A DNA stretch of 64,000 nt, from contig NZ_JAHUWT010000003.1 of assembly GCF_019218885.1 (NCBI RefSeq), forward strand, positions 620,001-684,000. The letters run 5' to 3'. Origin of the DNA: Bordetella sp. BOR01. GTDB taxonomy: Bacteria; Pseudomonadota; Gammaproteobacteria; Burkholderiales; Burkholderiaceae_B. Shown piece by piece: positions 17,284 through 25,853 of this stretch; the stretch's first letter is position 1, and the number at the start of each line of letters is the position of its first letter. The notes under the pieces are model-generated. The model worked only from the letters and a program-made list of their open reading frames with translations. It was not told where the DNA came from and ran no database searches. Both the position numbers and the translations under genes were made by a program.

Positions 17284-17370
17284 GGGCCTAGCCTGGCCCT
17301 TCTGCAACGCCAGTTGCATTCCAAATAGCATTCTGCGAACAAAGCCACACGCATATAGGCGCTGCCATCG

Positions 17371-17391
17371 TGCGCATGCGCAGAGTGCGCA
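17371..17391. repeat. TGCGCA cluster with a 12-bp palindrome
   Basis: TGCGCATGCGCA at 17371-17382 is a perfect palindrome, and a third TGCGCA follows at 17386-17391. It lies about 90 bases upstream of the predicted promoter of the CMD operon and 88 bases after the RpiR stop. It could be an operator or a chance GC motif. Confidence 0.35.
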
Positions 17392-17439
17392 CGCTGACAG
17401 GTGCCGATTTTGGTCGGATATTTCACCGGCCGCCAGCTA

Positions 17440-17467
17440 TTGCAATCGATTTTTCAATACTTATATT
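17440..17467 (+). promoter_or_regulatory. Predicted sigma70-type promoter upstream of the CMD/Bug/SDR operon
   Basis: TTGCAA at 17440-17445 and TATATT at 17462-17467 are spaced by 16 bases in one of the few AT-rich stretches of the window. The first gene of the operon begins about 110 bases downstream. Palindromes start directly after the -10 element, as expected for a repressed promoter. Confidence 0.5.
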
Positions 17468-17469
17468 TT

Positions 17470-17519
17470 ATGAAATAATCATTGCATAAACATTAAGTGA
17501 ATGATGAAATTCAGTCATT
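17470..17519. promoter_or_regulatory. Palindrome array, candidate RpiR operator
   Basis: Four perfect inverted repeats lie within 50 bases: ATGAAATAATCAT (17470-17482), CATTAAGTGAATG (17491-17503), TGAAATTCA (17505-17513), and AATGA/TCATT arms at 17500-17519 that enclose the third. The arms share the theme (C)ATGA/TCAT. RpiR-family sites are AT-rich palindromes, so the regulator encoded at 16420 is the likely ligand of this DNA. Confidence 0.5.
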
Positions 17520-17576
17520 GCAGCGCGCAATCGACTGGCGTCTGGCACATCGATCCAGGCGGCTCAACCTCACTTA

Positions 17577-18155
17577 ATGGAACCCGCCATGGCTCGCCTA
17601 CCCTTGCCCGATACGAAACAGAACCCGGAATTTGCCGCCGTCCTGAAAGAACTGGAGCAAAGCCGTGGTGTCGTATCGAACGCACTGCGCTCCATGGGGC
17701 ATGCGCCGGAAGCCCTGCGCCGCTTTGCGGCTGTCGGGGACTACGCCCGCTTCCACTCCACCTTGTCCGCCCGTACCCGGGAAATCGTGATTGTCATTAC
17801 CGGTCGCGCGTCGACTTACGCCATCAACCACCATGGTCCCCTGGCGCTGCAGGCGGGCGTTACCCAGGCCGAACTGGATGCGCTGTGCCAGGGCACGGTG
17901 CCCCCCACATTCAACGATACCGACCAGGCCGTAACGCGGTACGTACTTGAATTCACGTCTGCCGAATCGGTCACTGACGGCACGTTCGCGGCCCTGCAGA
18001 AAGTGATGACACCGCAAGAACTGACAGACATCTCGTTCACTTCCGCTTACTACGTGGCCTTTGCCATGATGACGGCGGCCTTGGGAGCCCATTACGACTC
18101 CCAGGATTTCGTCGCCGCCGAGCTGGAATGGCAACAACAAAAAGACCAGGCCTGA
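17577..18155 (+). CDS. Carboxymuconolactone decarboxylase (CMD/AhpD-like) family protein
   Basis: A 192-residue protein (189 if the ATG at 17589 is used). The all-helical CMD fold is indicated by LSARTREIVIVITGR, NHHGPLALQAGV and ELTDISFTSAYY. The redox CxxC of AhpD peroxidases is absent, since the region reads STYAINHH, so a peroxidase role is unlikely; a decarboxylase, isomerase or hydrolase-like role remains possible. No strong ribosome binding site decides between the two starts. It heads a long plus-strand operon under the palindrome-rich promoter and lies 23 bases before a Bug gene. Confidence 0.82.
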   Translation: MEPAMARLPLPDTKQNPEFAAVLKELEQSRGVVSNALRSMGHAPEALRRFAAVGDYARFHSTLSARTREIVIVITGRASTYAINHHGPLALQAGVTQAELDALCQGTVPPTFNDTDQAVTRYVLEFTSAESVTDGTFAALQKVMTPQELTDISFTSAYYVAFAMMTAALGAHYDSQDFVAAELEWQQQKDQA

Positions 18156-18178
18156 CAACGTCGATTCCAGGGGGAAAT

Positions 18179-19159
18179 ATGAAAAACACTCGTCTGGCTG
18201 CCCAGGTGTGCCTGGCCGCCTCTTTGCTGGTTTGCGGGGTGCCTGCCTTGGCCGCCGATTCCTACCCATCCAGGCCGATCAAGATCATCGTGGCCTACCC
18301 GGCAGGTGGCGCCAACGATATCGTGGCTCGAACAGCGGCCGAAGAAATCTCGAAAGACCTGGGCCAGACGGTCATCGTCGAGAACATCTCGGGGGCTGCC
18401 GGCACGCTGGGCGCAGCCCGGGCCGCCAAATCGGCACCGGATGGATATACGCTTTTCATGGCGGCTGGCGCGCACGCGCTGGCTCCCAGCGTGCGCAAGA
18501 ATCTGTCCTACGACATCATCAAGGACTTCGACCCCGTCAGCATCGCCGCCATCGGCACATATGTGCTGGTGGTGAATCCGGCAGTCAAGGCAACCTCGGT
18601 ACGCGAATTGATAGACCTGGCCAAGGCCAGGCCCGAGGAACTTACCTTCGCCTCGTCAGGCGTGGGGGCCCCCCTGCACCTGGCCGGCGTACTGTTCCAG
18701 GAAAAAACCCAGACCCAACTGCGCCACGTTCCATTTCGCGGCGACGCCGACGCCAATACTGCGGTTGCGGCAGGTCACGTCGACATGATATTTGGCTCGC
18801 TGGGACCCATGCTGCCCTTTATCCACAGCGGCAAAGTACGCGCCCTGGCCGTGACAAGCGCTGCCCGCAGCACGGTCGCCGATACCCTGCCGACCCTCAT
18901 GGAAACAGGGGTGCCTGATTACAGCATCGGCACCTGGTGGGGGTTGCTGGCACCTGCGGGAACGGACCAGGCCATCGTCGACCGGCTGGCGAAATCGATG
19001 GCGAATGCGGCGGCCAACCCCGCAATCCAGGATCGTTTCAAGAGCATGGGCGCCGAGGCGGCATCGGATACACCGGCCGAGTTCCGCGACTTCATCGCCC
19101 AGGAAGTGCAGCAATACTCTGCCATCACCAAGGCTGCAAAAATTGAACCCATGGACTGA
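18179..19159 (+). CDS. Bug-family solute-binding protein
   Basis: A 326-residue protein with Sec signal MKNTRLAAQVCLAASLLV and cleavage after ALAA. Motifs are VAYPAGGANDIVARTA and VENISGAAG, with SAPDGYTLF. The ATG at 18179 follows GGGGGAA. It is the second gene of the operon; the next gene appears to start inside its last codons. Another Bug gene (20219) follows after that, and the two share only family-level similarity, so they probably bind different ligands. Confidence 0.93.
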   Translation: MKNTRLAAQVCLAASLLVCGVPALAADSYPSRPIKIIVAYPAGGANDIVARTAAEEISKDLGQTVIVENISGAAGTLGAARAAKSAPDGYTLFMAAGAHALAPSVRKNLSYDIIKDFDPVSIAAIGTYVLVVNPAVKATSVRELIDLAKARPEELTFASSGVGAPLHLAGVLFQEKTQTQLRHVPFRGDADANTAVAAGHVDMIFGSLGPMLPFIHSGKVRALAVTSAARSTVADTLPTLMETGVPDYSIGTWWGLLAPAGTDQAIVDRLAKSMANAAANPAIQDRFKSMGAEAASDTPAEFRDFIAQEVQQYSAITKAAKIEPMD

Positions 19160-20204
19160 GCCCCTGCACATCGCCATTGTCGGCGCCGGGGCCGTAGGCT
19201 GCCTGGTGGGTGGCCGGCTGGCCGATGCGGGCCTGGACGTCACGCTCATCGACGCCTGGCCAGAACATGTAGAGGCCATCCAACGCCATGGCCTGGTCTT
19301 TGAAGAACCCAGCAACACGCGAACGGTGAACGTTCGCGCCCTGCACATCGGCCAGGTTCAATCGCTGTACAAACACCCGGCCGATATCGCCTTCATATGC
19401 GTCAAGCTGTACGACACAGAATGGGCCACGGCGCTGATCGCCCCGTACCTGTCGGCGACGGGTTATGTGGTCACCCTGCAGAACGGCTTGATAGAGGAAA
19501 CCATTGCCGCTCGCGTGGGCTGGGCACGCACGGTCGGATGCATAGGCAGCGGCCTGCATGTCGCGCTTGCGGGTCCTGGCCATCTGCAGCGGGCACGCAC
19601 GTCCGCCAGAAGCGCTTCGCCGTGCTTCTATGTGGGCGAGGTGCACGGCCGCATCACGCCGCGCGCACGTCACCTGGCCGACATGCTGCAGCATGTCGAT
19701 ACGTCAGTGCCCACGAACAATCTATGGGGGTTGCGCTGGGCCAAGCTGGTGGCAAATTGCATGACCTCGGCCTTGTGCGCGGTGGCCGACATGGATTTGA
19801 AGGCCCTGTTCCTGAACCCCGAAAGCCGTCGGGCGATGACCCAGCTGGCGTCCCAGGCCATCGTCCTGGGCGACACCCTGGGCTATGACGTGGAAAACGT
19901 CTTCGGCCTGCCGGCCGAGGCATGGGTAGCGGCGGCTCGCGGTGAAACCGCCGATTTGCTGCGTGTCCACGAGGTGTTCCAGAAACAATACGAATCGCTG
20001 ACTCACTCGGCAATATCCGGCACGGCCCAGGACATCCAGAAAGGCCGTCATACAGAAGTCGCCTATATGAATGGCTACATCGCGGCCCGGGCCCAGGAAG
20101 CGGGAGTGTCCGTGCCGCACCATGCAGAACTCGCGAATCTCATCGAATGCATTGAGTCGGGCGCCGCCCATCCTGACAGGGCGAATCTGCAACGCTTGGC
20201 CTGA
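19143..20204 (+). CDS. Ketopantoate reductase (PanE/ApbA)-like dehydrogenase
   Basis: A 353-residue NADP-dependent 2-oxo acid reductase family protein. The N-terminal Rossmann motif is IAIVGAGAVGCLVGGRLADAG; VCVKLYDT-like FICVKLYDTE, TLQNGLIEE and the C-terminal helical part with KLVANCMTSALC fit the family. No ATG exists at the expected start. The TTG at 19143 with AAGG nine bases upstream is chosen, giving a 17-base overlap with the Bug gene; a CTG at 19164 is the alternative. The catabolic context argues against a role in pantothenate synthesis; reduction or oxidation of a 2-oxo/2-hydroxy acid is more likely. Confidence 0.82.
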   Translation: MNPWTEPLHIAIVGAGAVGCLVGGRLADAGLDVTLIDAWPEHVEAIQRHGLVFEEPSNTRTVNVRALHIGQVQSLYKHPADIAFICVKLYDTEWATALIAPYLSATGYVVTLQNGLIEETIAARVGWARTVGCIGSGLHVALAGPGHLQRARTSARSASPCFYVGEVHGRITPRARHLADMLQHVDTSVPTNNLWGLRWAKLVANCMTSALCAVADMDLKALFLNPESRRAMTQLASQAIVLGDTLGYDVENVFGLPAEAWVAAARGETADLLRVHEVFQKQYESLTHSAISGTAQDIQKGRHTEVAYMNGYIAARAQEAGVSVPHHAELANLIECIESGAAHPDRANLQRLA

Positions 20205-20218
20205 ACAAGGGGAAATTC

Positions 20219-21193
20219 ATGAATACAAGAAAACTGCTCAGCACTGCCGCGCTTGCCGTCGCGGCATTGGCAGCGCCGCTGGCGTCCATGGCCCAGGACT
20301 GGCCGTCCGCGCCGATCCGGCTGATGGTCCCGTTCGCCGCCGGAGGCGGCTCGGACATCATTGCCCGCCTGATCGCGCCGAAACTGTATACCGCCCTGGG
20401 CCAGCAAGTCGTAGTCGAAAACAAGCCGGGCGGCTCCAGCATCATCGGCACGCAGATCGTCGCGAAAGCGCCCGCGGATGGATATACCTTGCTGCTGGTG
20501 GACTCGAGCATCATGCTCAACCCCAGCCTGTTCAAGAACCTGCCCTACGACGCGCTCAAGGACTTCATTCCCGTCATTCACGTGGCCTCCGGCCCGGTGA
20601 TCCTGGCGGCCAATCCCGCCTTGCCCGCCAATACCGTCGGCGAACTGATCGCCGAGGCGAAAGCCAGGCCGGGCGCACTCTTCTATGGATCTGGCGGTAT
20701 AGGCGCCCCCACCCACCTGTCCGGAGAGCTCTTCAACCAGACGGCCGGCACCCAGATCACCCACGTGCCCTACAAAGGAACCGGGGAAGCCATCAGCGCG
20801 GCAATAGGCAATCAGGTCAGCCTGATATTTACCGGCATCAGCACCGCCGGCCCCGCCATCCAGGCCGGCAAACTCAAGGGGTTGGCCGTCACGGGAGACC
20901 AGCGTGCCGCTGCGCTTCCAGACGTTCCGACTTTCGCCCAAGCAGGCTTGCCGAAAGTCGACAATCGCACACATTGGGTACTGCTGGTGCCGGCCGGCAC
21001 ACCGCCGGCTGTGGTGCAGCGGCTCAATGCCGAGTTCAACAAGATCGCCGCCGACCCCGAAGTCAAAGAGCGCGTACTCAGCCTGGGCTACACCATGGAA
21101 GGCGGCACACCCGAGACCATCGCCGCCTTGACGAAATCGGAGATCGAGAAATGGGGCAGAGTGATCAAAGCCGCCGGGATCAAAGCCCAATGA
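20219..21193 (+). CDS. Bug-family solute-binding protein
   Basis: A 324-residue protein with Sec signal MNTRKLLSTAALAVAALA and cleavage near SMAQ. Motifs are VPFAAGGGSDIIARLI and VENKPGGSSIIG, followed by ADGYTLLLV. The ATG at 20219 has AAGGGG about seven bases upstream. The stop overlaps the SDR start in an ATGA, so it is coupled to that enzyme. It is the second Bug in this operon. Confidence 0.94.
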   Translation: MNTRKLLSTAALAVAALAAPLASMAQDWPSAPIRLMVPFAAGGGSDIIARLIAPKLYTALGQQVVVENKPGGSSIIGTQIVAKAPADGYTLLLVDSSIMLNPSLFKNLPYDALKDFIPVIHVASGPVILAANPALPANTVGELIAEAKARPGALFYGSGGIGAPTHLSGELFNQTAGTQITHVPYKGTGEAISAAIGNQVSLIFTGISTAGPAIQAGKLKGLAVTGDQRAAALPDVPTFAQAGLPKVDNRTHWVLLVPAGTPPAVVQRLNAEFNKIAADPEVKERVLSLGYTMEGGTPETIAALTKSEIEKWGRVIKAAGIKAQ

Positions 21194-21975
21194 GCGGCCG
21201 ACTGGCCGGCCGCGCAGCCTTGATCACCGGTGGTGGCGGAGGCATCGGCGGGGCCTCGGCAGAGCTGTTCGCCCGCGAGGGCGCGTGCGTCATGCTGGCC
21301 GACCTTGACCTGGAACGCATGACGGCCATCACCGAGCGAATACTCGCGCAAAAAGGCAACGCCGCCTACGTCGTGACGGATATCACCGACGAGGCCAGCG
21401 TCAAGGCGGCTGTCGAGGCCACCGTCGAACGCTTCGGCAAGCTGGACGTGCTGTTCAATTGCGCGGGCGGATCATCCCCGCAAGACAAGCCGGTCACCGA
21501 CGTCGCGATGGAAATATGGGAACGCACCATCGACGTGGACCTGAAAGGCACCTTCCTGGCTTGCCGCCATGCGCTGCCGCACATGGTGGCAAGCGCCGGG
21601 GGCTCGATCGTCAACATGTCTTCCGGCGCGGCCTTGCGCGGCGCGAGTTCCGCGCACGCCTATACCAGTGCCAAGGGCGCAATCATCTCGCTGACCCGCG
21701 CGCTGGCCGGCACCTATGCCAAACACAACATCCGGGCCAATGCGATTTGCTCGGGGCGCGTCAATACCGAACGGGTGCGCAACAGCTATGGCATTCCTGG
21801 CCAGGCCGGCCGGTTCCATGATCCGATGAACGTGGACGAGCAGGTCAAGGCCTACCCGTTCTGGTTCGGCGAACCCATCGATATGGCAAATATCGCCCTG
21901 TTCCTGGCCTCTGACGAATCCCGCATGATCACCGGTGCCGCCATCCCCGCCGAGGGTGGCCGCTCCGCTTACTGA
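21190..21975 (+). CDS. Short-chain dehydrogenase/reductase (classical SDR)
   Basis: A 261-residue SDR. The cofactor motif is TGGGGGIGG, the structural motif is FNCAGG, the catalytic Ser is in NMSSGAA and the YxxxK is in AYTSAKG. The Asp after the second beta strand (MLADLDLER) favours NAD+. The protein ends with ITGAAIPAEGG. It is coupled by ATGA overlap to the preceding Bug and lies 14 bases before the alpha/beta hydrolase, so it should oxidise or reduce a hydroxyl or keto group of the imported compound before hydrolysis. Confidence 0.92.
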   Translation: MSGRLAGRAALITGGGGGIGGASAELFAREGACVMLADLDLERMTAITERILAQKGNAAYVVTDITDEASVKAAVEATVERFGKLDVLFNCAGGSSPQDKPVTDVAMEIWERTIDVDLKGTFLACRHALPHMVASAGGSIVNMSSGAALRGASSAHAYTSAKGAIISLTRALAGTYAKHNIRANAICSGRVNTERVRNSYGIPGQAGRFHDPMNVDEQVKAYPFWFGEPIDMANIALFLASDESRMITGAAIPAEGGRSAY

Positions 21976-21989
21976 GTGAGGTAATCCCG

Positions 21990-22787
21990 ATGAATACTTT
22001 TGCCGCCCGCGATGGCGCGCAGGTCGCCTACTACGACGATTGCTTTGCCCCGCCGTGGGAAACGCCCCAGCCTGTCCTGCTGCTGCATCCCGCCATGGGA
22101 AACTCGCAGCGCTGGTTTCACTGGATGCCCACGCTGACGGCCAAGTACCGGGTCATTCGCCTTGATCTGCGCGGGCACGGCGCCTCGCAGATACCCCGGG
22201 ACACGGATGACTTCTCGCTGCAGCACCTGGTTGGCGACGTGCTGGAATTACTGGATCGGCTGGCCATCGAGAACCTGCACGTCGTGGGAAATTCCGCGGG
22301 CGGCTATGTATCCCAGCAACTGGCCATCCAGCACCCAGAGCGGGTACGTACGCTCTCGCTGTATGGATCGACCCCTGGCTTGAAGAACAGCCATGCCCCC
22401 ACCTGGCTGCCGAAAATCAAGGAAATCGGGCTGCGGCAATTCCTGTCGGACACGATTTCCGAGCGCTTTGACAACAATGCCGATCCGAACCACGTGCAAT
22501 GGTTCATCGACCAGGCGGGCTCGAACGACCCCGCGTTCATCGCGCGCTTCGTGTCCCATATGTGTACCCATGATTTCATGAACGAACTGGACGCCATCCA
22601 GTGTCCGACCATGATCGTGGCCGCCGGGAAAGAAGCCATCGGGCATGCCAGTGCCTACGAAGAGATGAAAAAAAGAATACCGCACTCGGAACTGATCTAT
22701 TACGACACCGCCGCGCACAATATCTGCGATGGCTATGCCGAGCGCACGCTGCAAGACCTGCTTGCGTTCCTGGCACGGCACACTTGA
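21990..22787 (+). CDS. Alpha/beta hydrolase
   Basis: A 265-residue alpha/beta hydrolase. The oxyanion part is LLLHPAMGNS, RLDLRGHGAS follows, the nucleophile elbow is VGNSAGGY (Ser102) and the catalytic His is in YDTAAHNIC. The fold is that of enol-lactonases and C-C hydrolases such as PcaD and MhpC; which bond it cuts is unclear. RGHGxS and the elbow are intact, so activity is expected. It sits between the SDR and the M20 peptidase in the same operon. A role as the missing pcaD of the protocatechuate genes is not supported by location. Confidence 0.87.
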   Translation: MNTFAARDGAQVAYYDDCFAPPWETPQPVLLLHPAMGNSQRWFHWMPTLTAKYRVIRLDLRGHGASQIPRDTDDFSLQHLVGDVLELLDRLAIENLHVVGNSAGGYVSQQLAIQHPERVRTLSLYGSTPGLKNSHAPTWLPKIKEIGLRQFLSDTISERFDNNADPNHVQWFIDQAGSNDPAFIARFVSHMCTHDFMNELDAIQCPTMIVAAGKEAIGHASAYEEMKKRIPHSELIYYDTAAHNICDGYAERTLQDLLAFLARHT

Positions 22788-22797
22788 GCCGCTTACC

Positions 22798-23994
22798 ATG
22801 GATCAATCACTTAGAGGTGCGCTGCTGGGTTGGCTGGATGACCACAGATCCGACATGCTTCGCCTGCTGGAAGCGGCGGTCAACATCGATAGTGGCAGCC
22901 ACGATAAAGCAGGCGTCGACCGGGTTCATGAACTGTTTCGAGAGCACCTGGAAAGTGCCGGCATCGCCACGCAGGTCCATGACATGGACAAGCACGGCAA
23001 TTGCCTGTCTGCCCATATCCCCGGCCCCCGGGCGGCTGCCGGAAAATACGTATTGCTGCTCGGGCACATGGATACCGTGTTCCCCGCCGGCACCGCACGC
23101 GAACGCCCCTTTTGCACTGATGCCAACAACGCCTACGGGCCGGGTGTCGCCGATATGAAATCGGGGCTGGTGATGAACACATTCATTGCGCGGGCATTTT
23201 CCGAAATCGGCGGCGACCACGCGCCCATCCGCGTGCTGTACACCGGCGATGAGGAAATCGCCTCGCCGTCGTCTCGAAACCTGACCCTTGAATTCGCGCG
23301 CCAGGCGCTGGTCGCATTCAATGCCGAGCCGGGGCGGCCGTCCGGCAATGTCGTCACCGGCCGGAAAGGCGCACTATTCCTCGACTTTGAAGTAGACGGC
23401 GTGGCGGCTCATGCGGGTGTCAACCACGCGCAAGGAGCCAGCGCAATCGAAGCCATGGCCCGCAAGATCGTGGCCTTGCATTCTCTGACGGGTTCCGAAG
23501 ACGGCCTCACGACCAACGTGGGAACCATGCGCGGCGGCATGTCCGTCAACACCGTCGCGGATCTCGCCGTGGCGCAGCTGGATGTGCGCTTTACCGAACG
23601 CCACGACCGCGAACGCCTGCGCGAACGCATCTACCAGATCATCGAAGATGAGTCCGTCAGCTGCACCTGCGGCCGCGTCACCCGGGAAGGCAGCTTTCTG
23701 CCTTTTGCCGCCACAGAAGCCGGCAAACGGCTGCTCAAGAAATACCAGGACCAGAGCCTTACGCTGGGCTACTCGGTGCATGGCGAGTATGCCGGCGGTT
23801 CGGCCGACAGTGGCCTCACCTCTTCGGTGGGCGTGCCGACACTGTGCGCGGTGGGGCCCGTGGGGGCCGGTTATCACACCGTTGACGAAGTGTGCCGCAT
23901 CGATACGCTGGCGCCCCGCGCGCAAGCGGTCGCCATGACGATTCTGGAAGGCTGCGACGTGGGCCAAGGCCCCGCGCCTATCAATCCACCTTAA
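22798..23994 (+). CDS. M20 family metallopeptidase (carboxypeptidase G2-like)
   Basis: A 398-residue zinc hydrolase. Metal/catalytic residues fit His90 (LLLGHMDTVF), Asp119 (GVADMKSG), Glu152 and Glu153 (TGDEEIAS), Glu177 (NAEPG) and a late His in GYHTVDE, with spacing almost identical to carboxypeptidase G2. A dimerisation domain with GVAAHAG lies between. No signal peptide is seen, so it is cytoplasmic. It hydrolyses an amide bond of an N-acyl amino acid or similar. The ATG at 22798 is ten bases after the hydrolase stop. Together with the deacetylase-fold gene that follows, it hints that the substrate of the operon carries an amide. Confidence 0.88.
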   Translation: MDQSLRGALLGWLDDHRSDMLRLLEAAVNIDSGSHDKAGVDRVHELFREHLESAGIATQVHDMDKHGNCLSAHIPGPRAAAGKYVLLLGHMDTVFPAGTARERPFCTDANNAYGPGVADMKSGLVMNTFIARAFSEIGGDHAPIRVLYTGDEEIASPSSRNLTLEFARQALVAFNAEPGRPSGNVVTGRKGALFLDFEVDGVAAHAGVNHAQGASAIEAMARKIVALHSLTGSEDGLTTNVGTMRGGMSVNTVADLAVAQLDVRFTERHDRERLRERIYQIIEDESVSCTCGRVTREGSFLPFAATEAGKRLLKKYQDQSLTLGYSVHGEYAGGSADSGLTSSVGVPTLCAVGPVGAGYHTVDEVCRIDTLAPRAQAVAMTILEGCDVGQGPAPINPP

Positions 23995-24045
23995 GAAACC
24001 ATCGTCATATCCAGCAAGATAGATCCAGGACTTTCGAGGCTCTCC

Positions 24046-24879
24046 ATGAAAAAATTGATCGCCTGCATGACCTTTGATTTCGATGCAATGTCTGGCCTGG
24101 TGGCACGCGGCATGACGACGCCGACGCCGGTTTCCCGAGGCGAATTCGGAGCGGTCGCGGTCCCGCGGATCCTGGCGTTGCTCAAGCGATTCGATATTTC
24201 CGGCACCTTCTTTGTTCCAGGCGTCGTCATCAAGACCTATCCGTCGCTGTGCGAACAGATCATCAAGGCCGGGCACGAGATTGCGCATCATGGTTGGGCG
24301 CATATTCCTCCGGCCAACCTGAGCCGTGACGAGGAAGAAGAAGGCCTGCTGCGCGGCAGCGATACGATCAAGGCGCTGACGGGAAAAAACCCGGTGGGAT
24401 ATCGATCCCCGTCCTGGGACCTTAGCGACAACACGCTGGAACTGCTGCTGAAGCACGGATTCCTGTATGAAAGCAGCATGATGGGCGATGACCATACGCC
24501 TTATCGTGCACGCAACGGCGATGTCGTGCAGGTCGATTCGCCAATGGTATTCGGCAAGCCCACCCCGCTGATCGAAATGCCCGTCAGCTGGTCGCTGGAC
24601 GATTTCCCGCATTTTGAATTCCTGCGCCACGGGCAGTCGCTGATGCCTGGCCTGCAGAACGCCAGCGGCGTCCTGGAAAACTGGCTCAACGATTTTGAAT
24701 ACATGCGCAGAAACTGCGACTGGGGCATTTTGACCTATACCTGCCACCCTTACGTCATTGGCCGGGGGCATCGGATGCTGATGCTTGAACAGTTGCTTGA
24801 AGGCCTGGTTGCCAAGGGTGCAACCTTCATGACCATGGAAGACGCGGCAAGGGAATACGACGGACGCGCGCCGTTCTGA
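24046..24879 (+). CDS. Polysaccharide deacetylase (NodB domain) family protein
   Basis: A 277-residue NodB-domain protein. MTFDFDA carries the paired acidic residues, HEIAHHGWAH gives the HxxxH metal motif, and GYRSPSWDLSDNT is the third family motif, so a metal site is intact. This pattern matches the HpPgdA-like branch, whose members are cytoplasmic and act on small N-acyl or imide compounds rather than on polymers. No signal peptide is present. It is the last gene of the plus-strand operon. The following 147 bases to the IclR stop hold no gene and no convincing terminator. Confidence 0.87.
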   Translation: MKKLIACMTFDFDAMSGLVARGMTTPTPVSRGEFGAVAVPRILALLKRFDISGTFFVPGVVIKTYPSLCEQIIKAGHEIAHHGWAHIPPANLSRDEEEEGLLRGSDTIKALTGKNPVGYRSPSWDLSDNTLELLLKHGFLYESSMMGDDHTPYRARNGDVVQVDSPMVFGKPTPLIEMPVSWSLDDFPHFEFLRHGQSLMPGLQNASGVLENWLNDFEYMRRNCDWGILTYTCHPYVIGRGHRMLMLEQLLEGLVAKGATFMTMEDAAREYDGRAPF

Positions 24880-25026
24880 AAATCGGCAAAGGGGCGGCCT
24901 CGGCCAGCCTCGGCACGTCGGGCAACACGGGCGTGCGCCGCCCTTGTAGGCCACGTGCATGCCCTGGTTGCCCCTCAGAACCAGCCTGGCTTCATTGCCA
25001 GCCAGGCCGACGGCCGCATCGGCACG

Positions 25027-25827
25027 CTAGACCGCTGCGGGACGCGTGGCGCCGGTATCGGCCATGATGCCGCGCACGCATGCCAGCAGGCGCGGCGCTA
25101 CTTCGCCGGCGAGCGTCTCGGGCGGCAGCTTGAAGGCGGGACCGCCGCAATTCAAGGAATAGATTTCGCCATCGGGCATGACCAGCGGCGCGGCAATGGC
25201 GTTCACATCGGGGTGCCATTCGCCATGCGATGCCACATAGCCTGTCTGGCGATATTGCGCCAGGGCCTGATGGAGTTGCGGGGCAATGGCCGCCCAGCGG
25301 CCCGCCAGGCTGGTGCGCAGGGTATCGATCAATCGGTCGCGATCTTCTTCGGGCAACGCGGCCAGGTAAGCCCGCCCGGAAGCCGAGGTCGCCAGCCCCA
25401 GCCGGTCTCCGACGCCGATGCGCATGACCAGGGCAGCCGACAACGGGCGCACGCTTTCCAGCAACACCATTTCCAGCCGGTCGCGGGTGCCCAGGTGCAC
25501 GGTGACGCCAGCCGCCTCGGCGAACGTGCGCATGTGCACGCGCGCCTCGGCACGCATATCCAGCTTGTCCAGATATGAGTTGCTAAGCGCCATGATGCCG
25601 GGGCCCAGGGCATAGCGCTCGGAGCCGGGCATGCGCCGGATCAGCCCGGACGCCAGCAACGTGCTTACCAGGCGTGACGCCGTGGGCTTGGGAATACCCG
25701 TGCCTTCCGAGATCTCTTTGAGTGTGGCAGGGCCATCGCTGGCGCCCACGTAGCGCAGCACCGCCAGGCCCCGCGCCAAGGCGCTGACCTCGCCCTCGGC
25801 GGAGTCCCCAAGGGGGGATTCATACAT
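25027..25827 (-). CDS. IclR family transcriptional regulator
   Basis: A 266-residue regulator with an IclR winged helix (ARGLAVLRYVGA, TLKEISEGTGIPKPTASRLV seen as GIPKPTASR) and an effector domain (LGLATSASGRAYLA, NAIAAPLVM). It is divergent from the TfdA-like dioxygenase gene over 143 bases, which is the obvious target. The converging deacetylase gene upstream in coordinates belongs to another unit. MYESPLGD is taken as the start. Confidence 0.92.
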   Translation of the reverse strand: MYESPLGDSAEGEVSALARGLAVLRYVGASDGPATLKEISEGTGIPKPTASRLVSTLLASGLIRRMPGSERYALGPGIMALSNSYLDKLDMRAEARVHMRTFAEAAGVTVHLGTRDRLEMVLLESVRPLSAALVMRIGVGDRLGLATSASGRAYLAALPEEDRDRLIDTLRTSLAGRWAAIAPQLHQALAQYRQTGYVASHGEWHPDVNAIAAPLVMPDGEIYSLNCGGPAFKLPPETLAGEVAPRLLACVRGIMADTGATRPAAV

Positions 25828-25853
25828 AGAACGAACTCCATCACGTCGCGGCC

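Noticed and set aside
21990-22787. Alpha/beta hydrolase as the missing pcaD
   Set aside because: The fold is right, but it is in an RpiR-linked operon more than 7 kb from the pca genes and has no specific PcaD features I could confirm.
24880-25026. GGGGCGGC...GCCGCCC pairing as a terminator after the deacetylase gene
   Set aside because: The arms are imperfect, the loop is about 40 bases and no U-tract follows.
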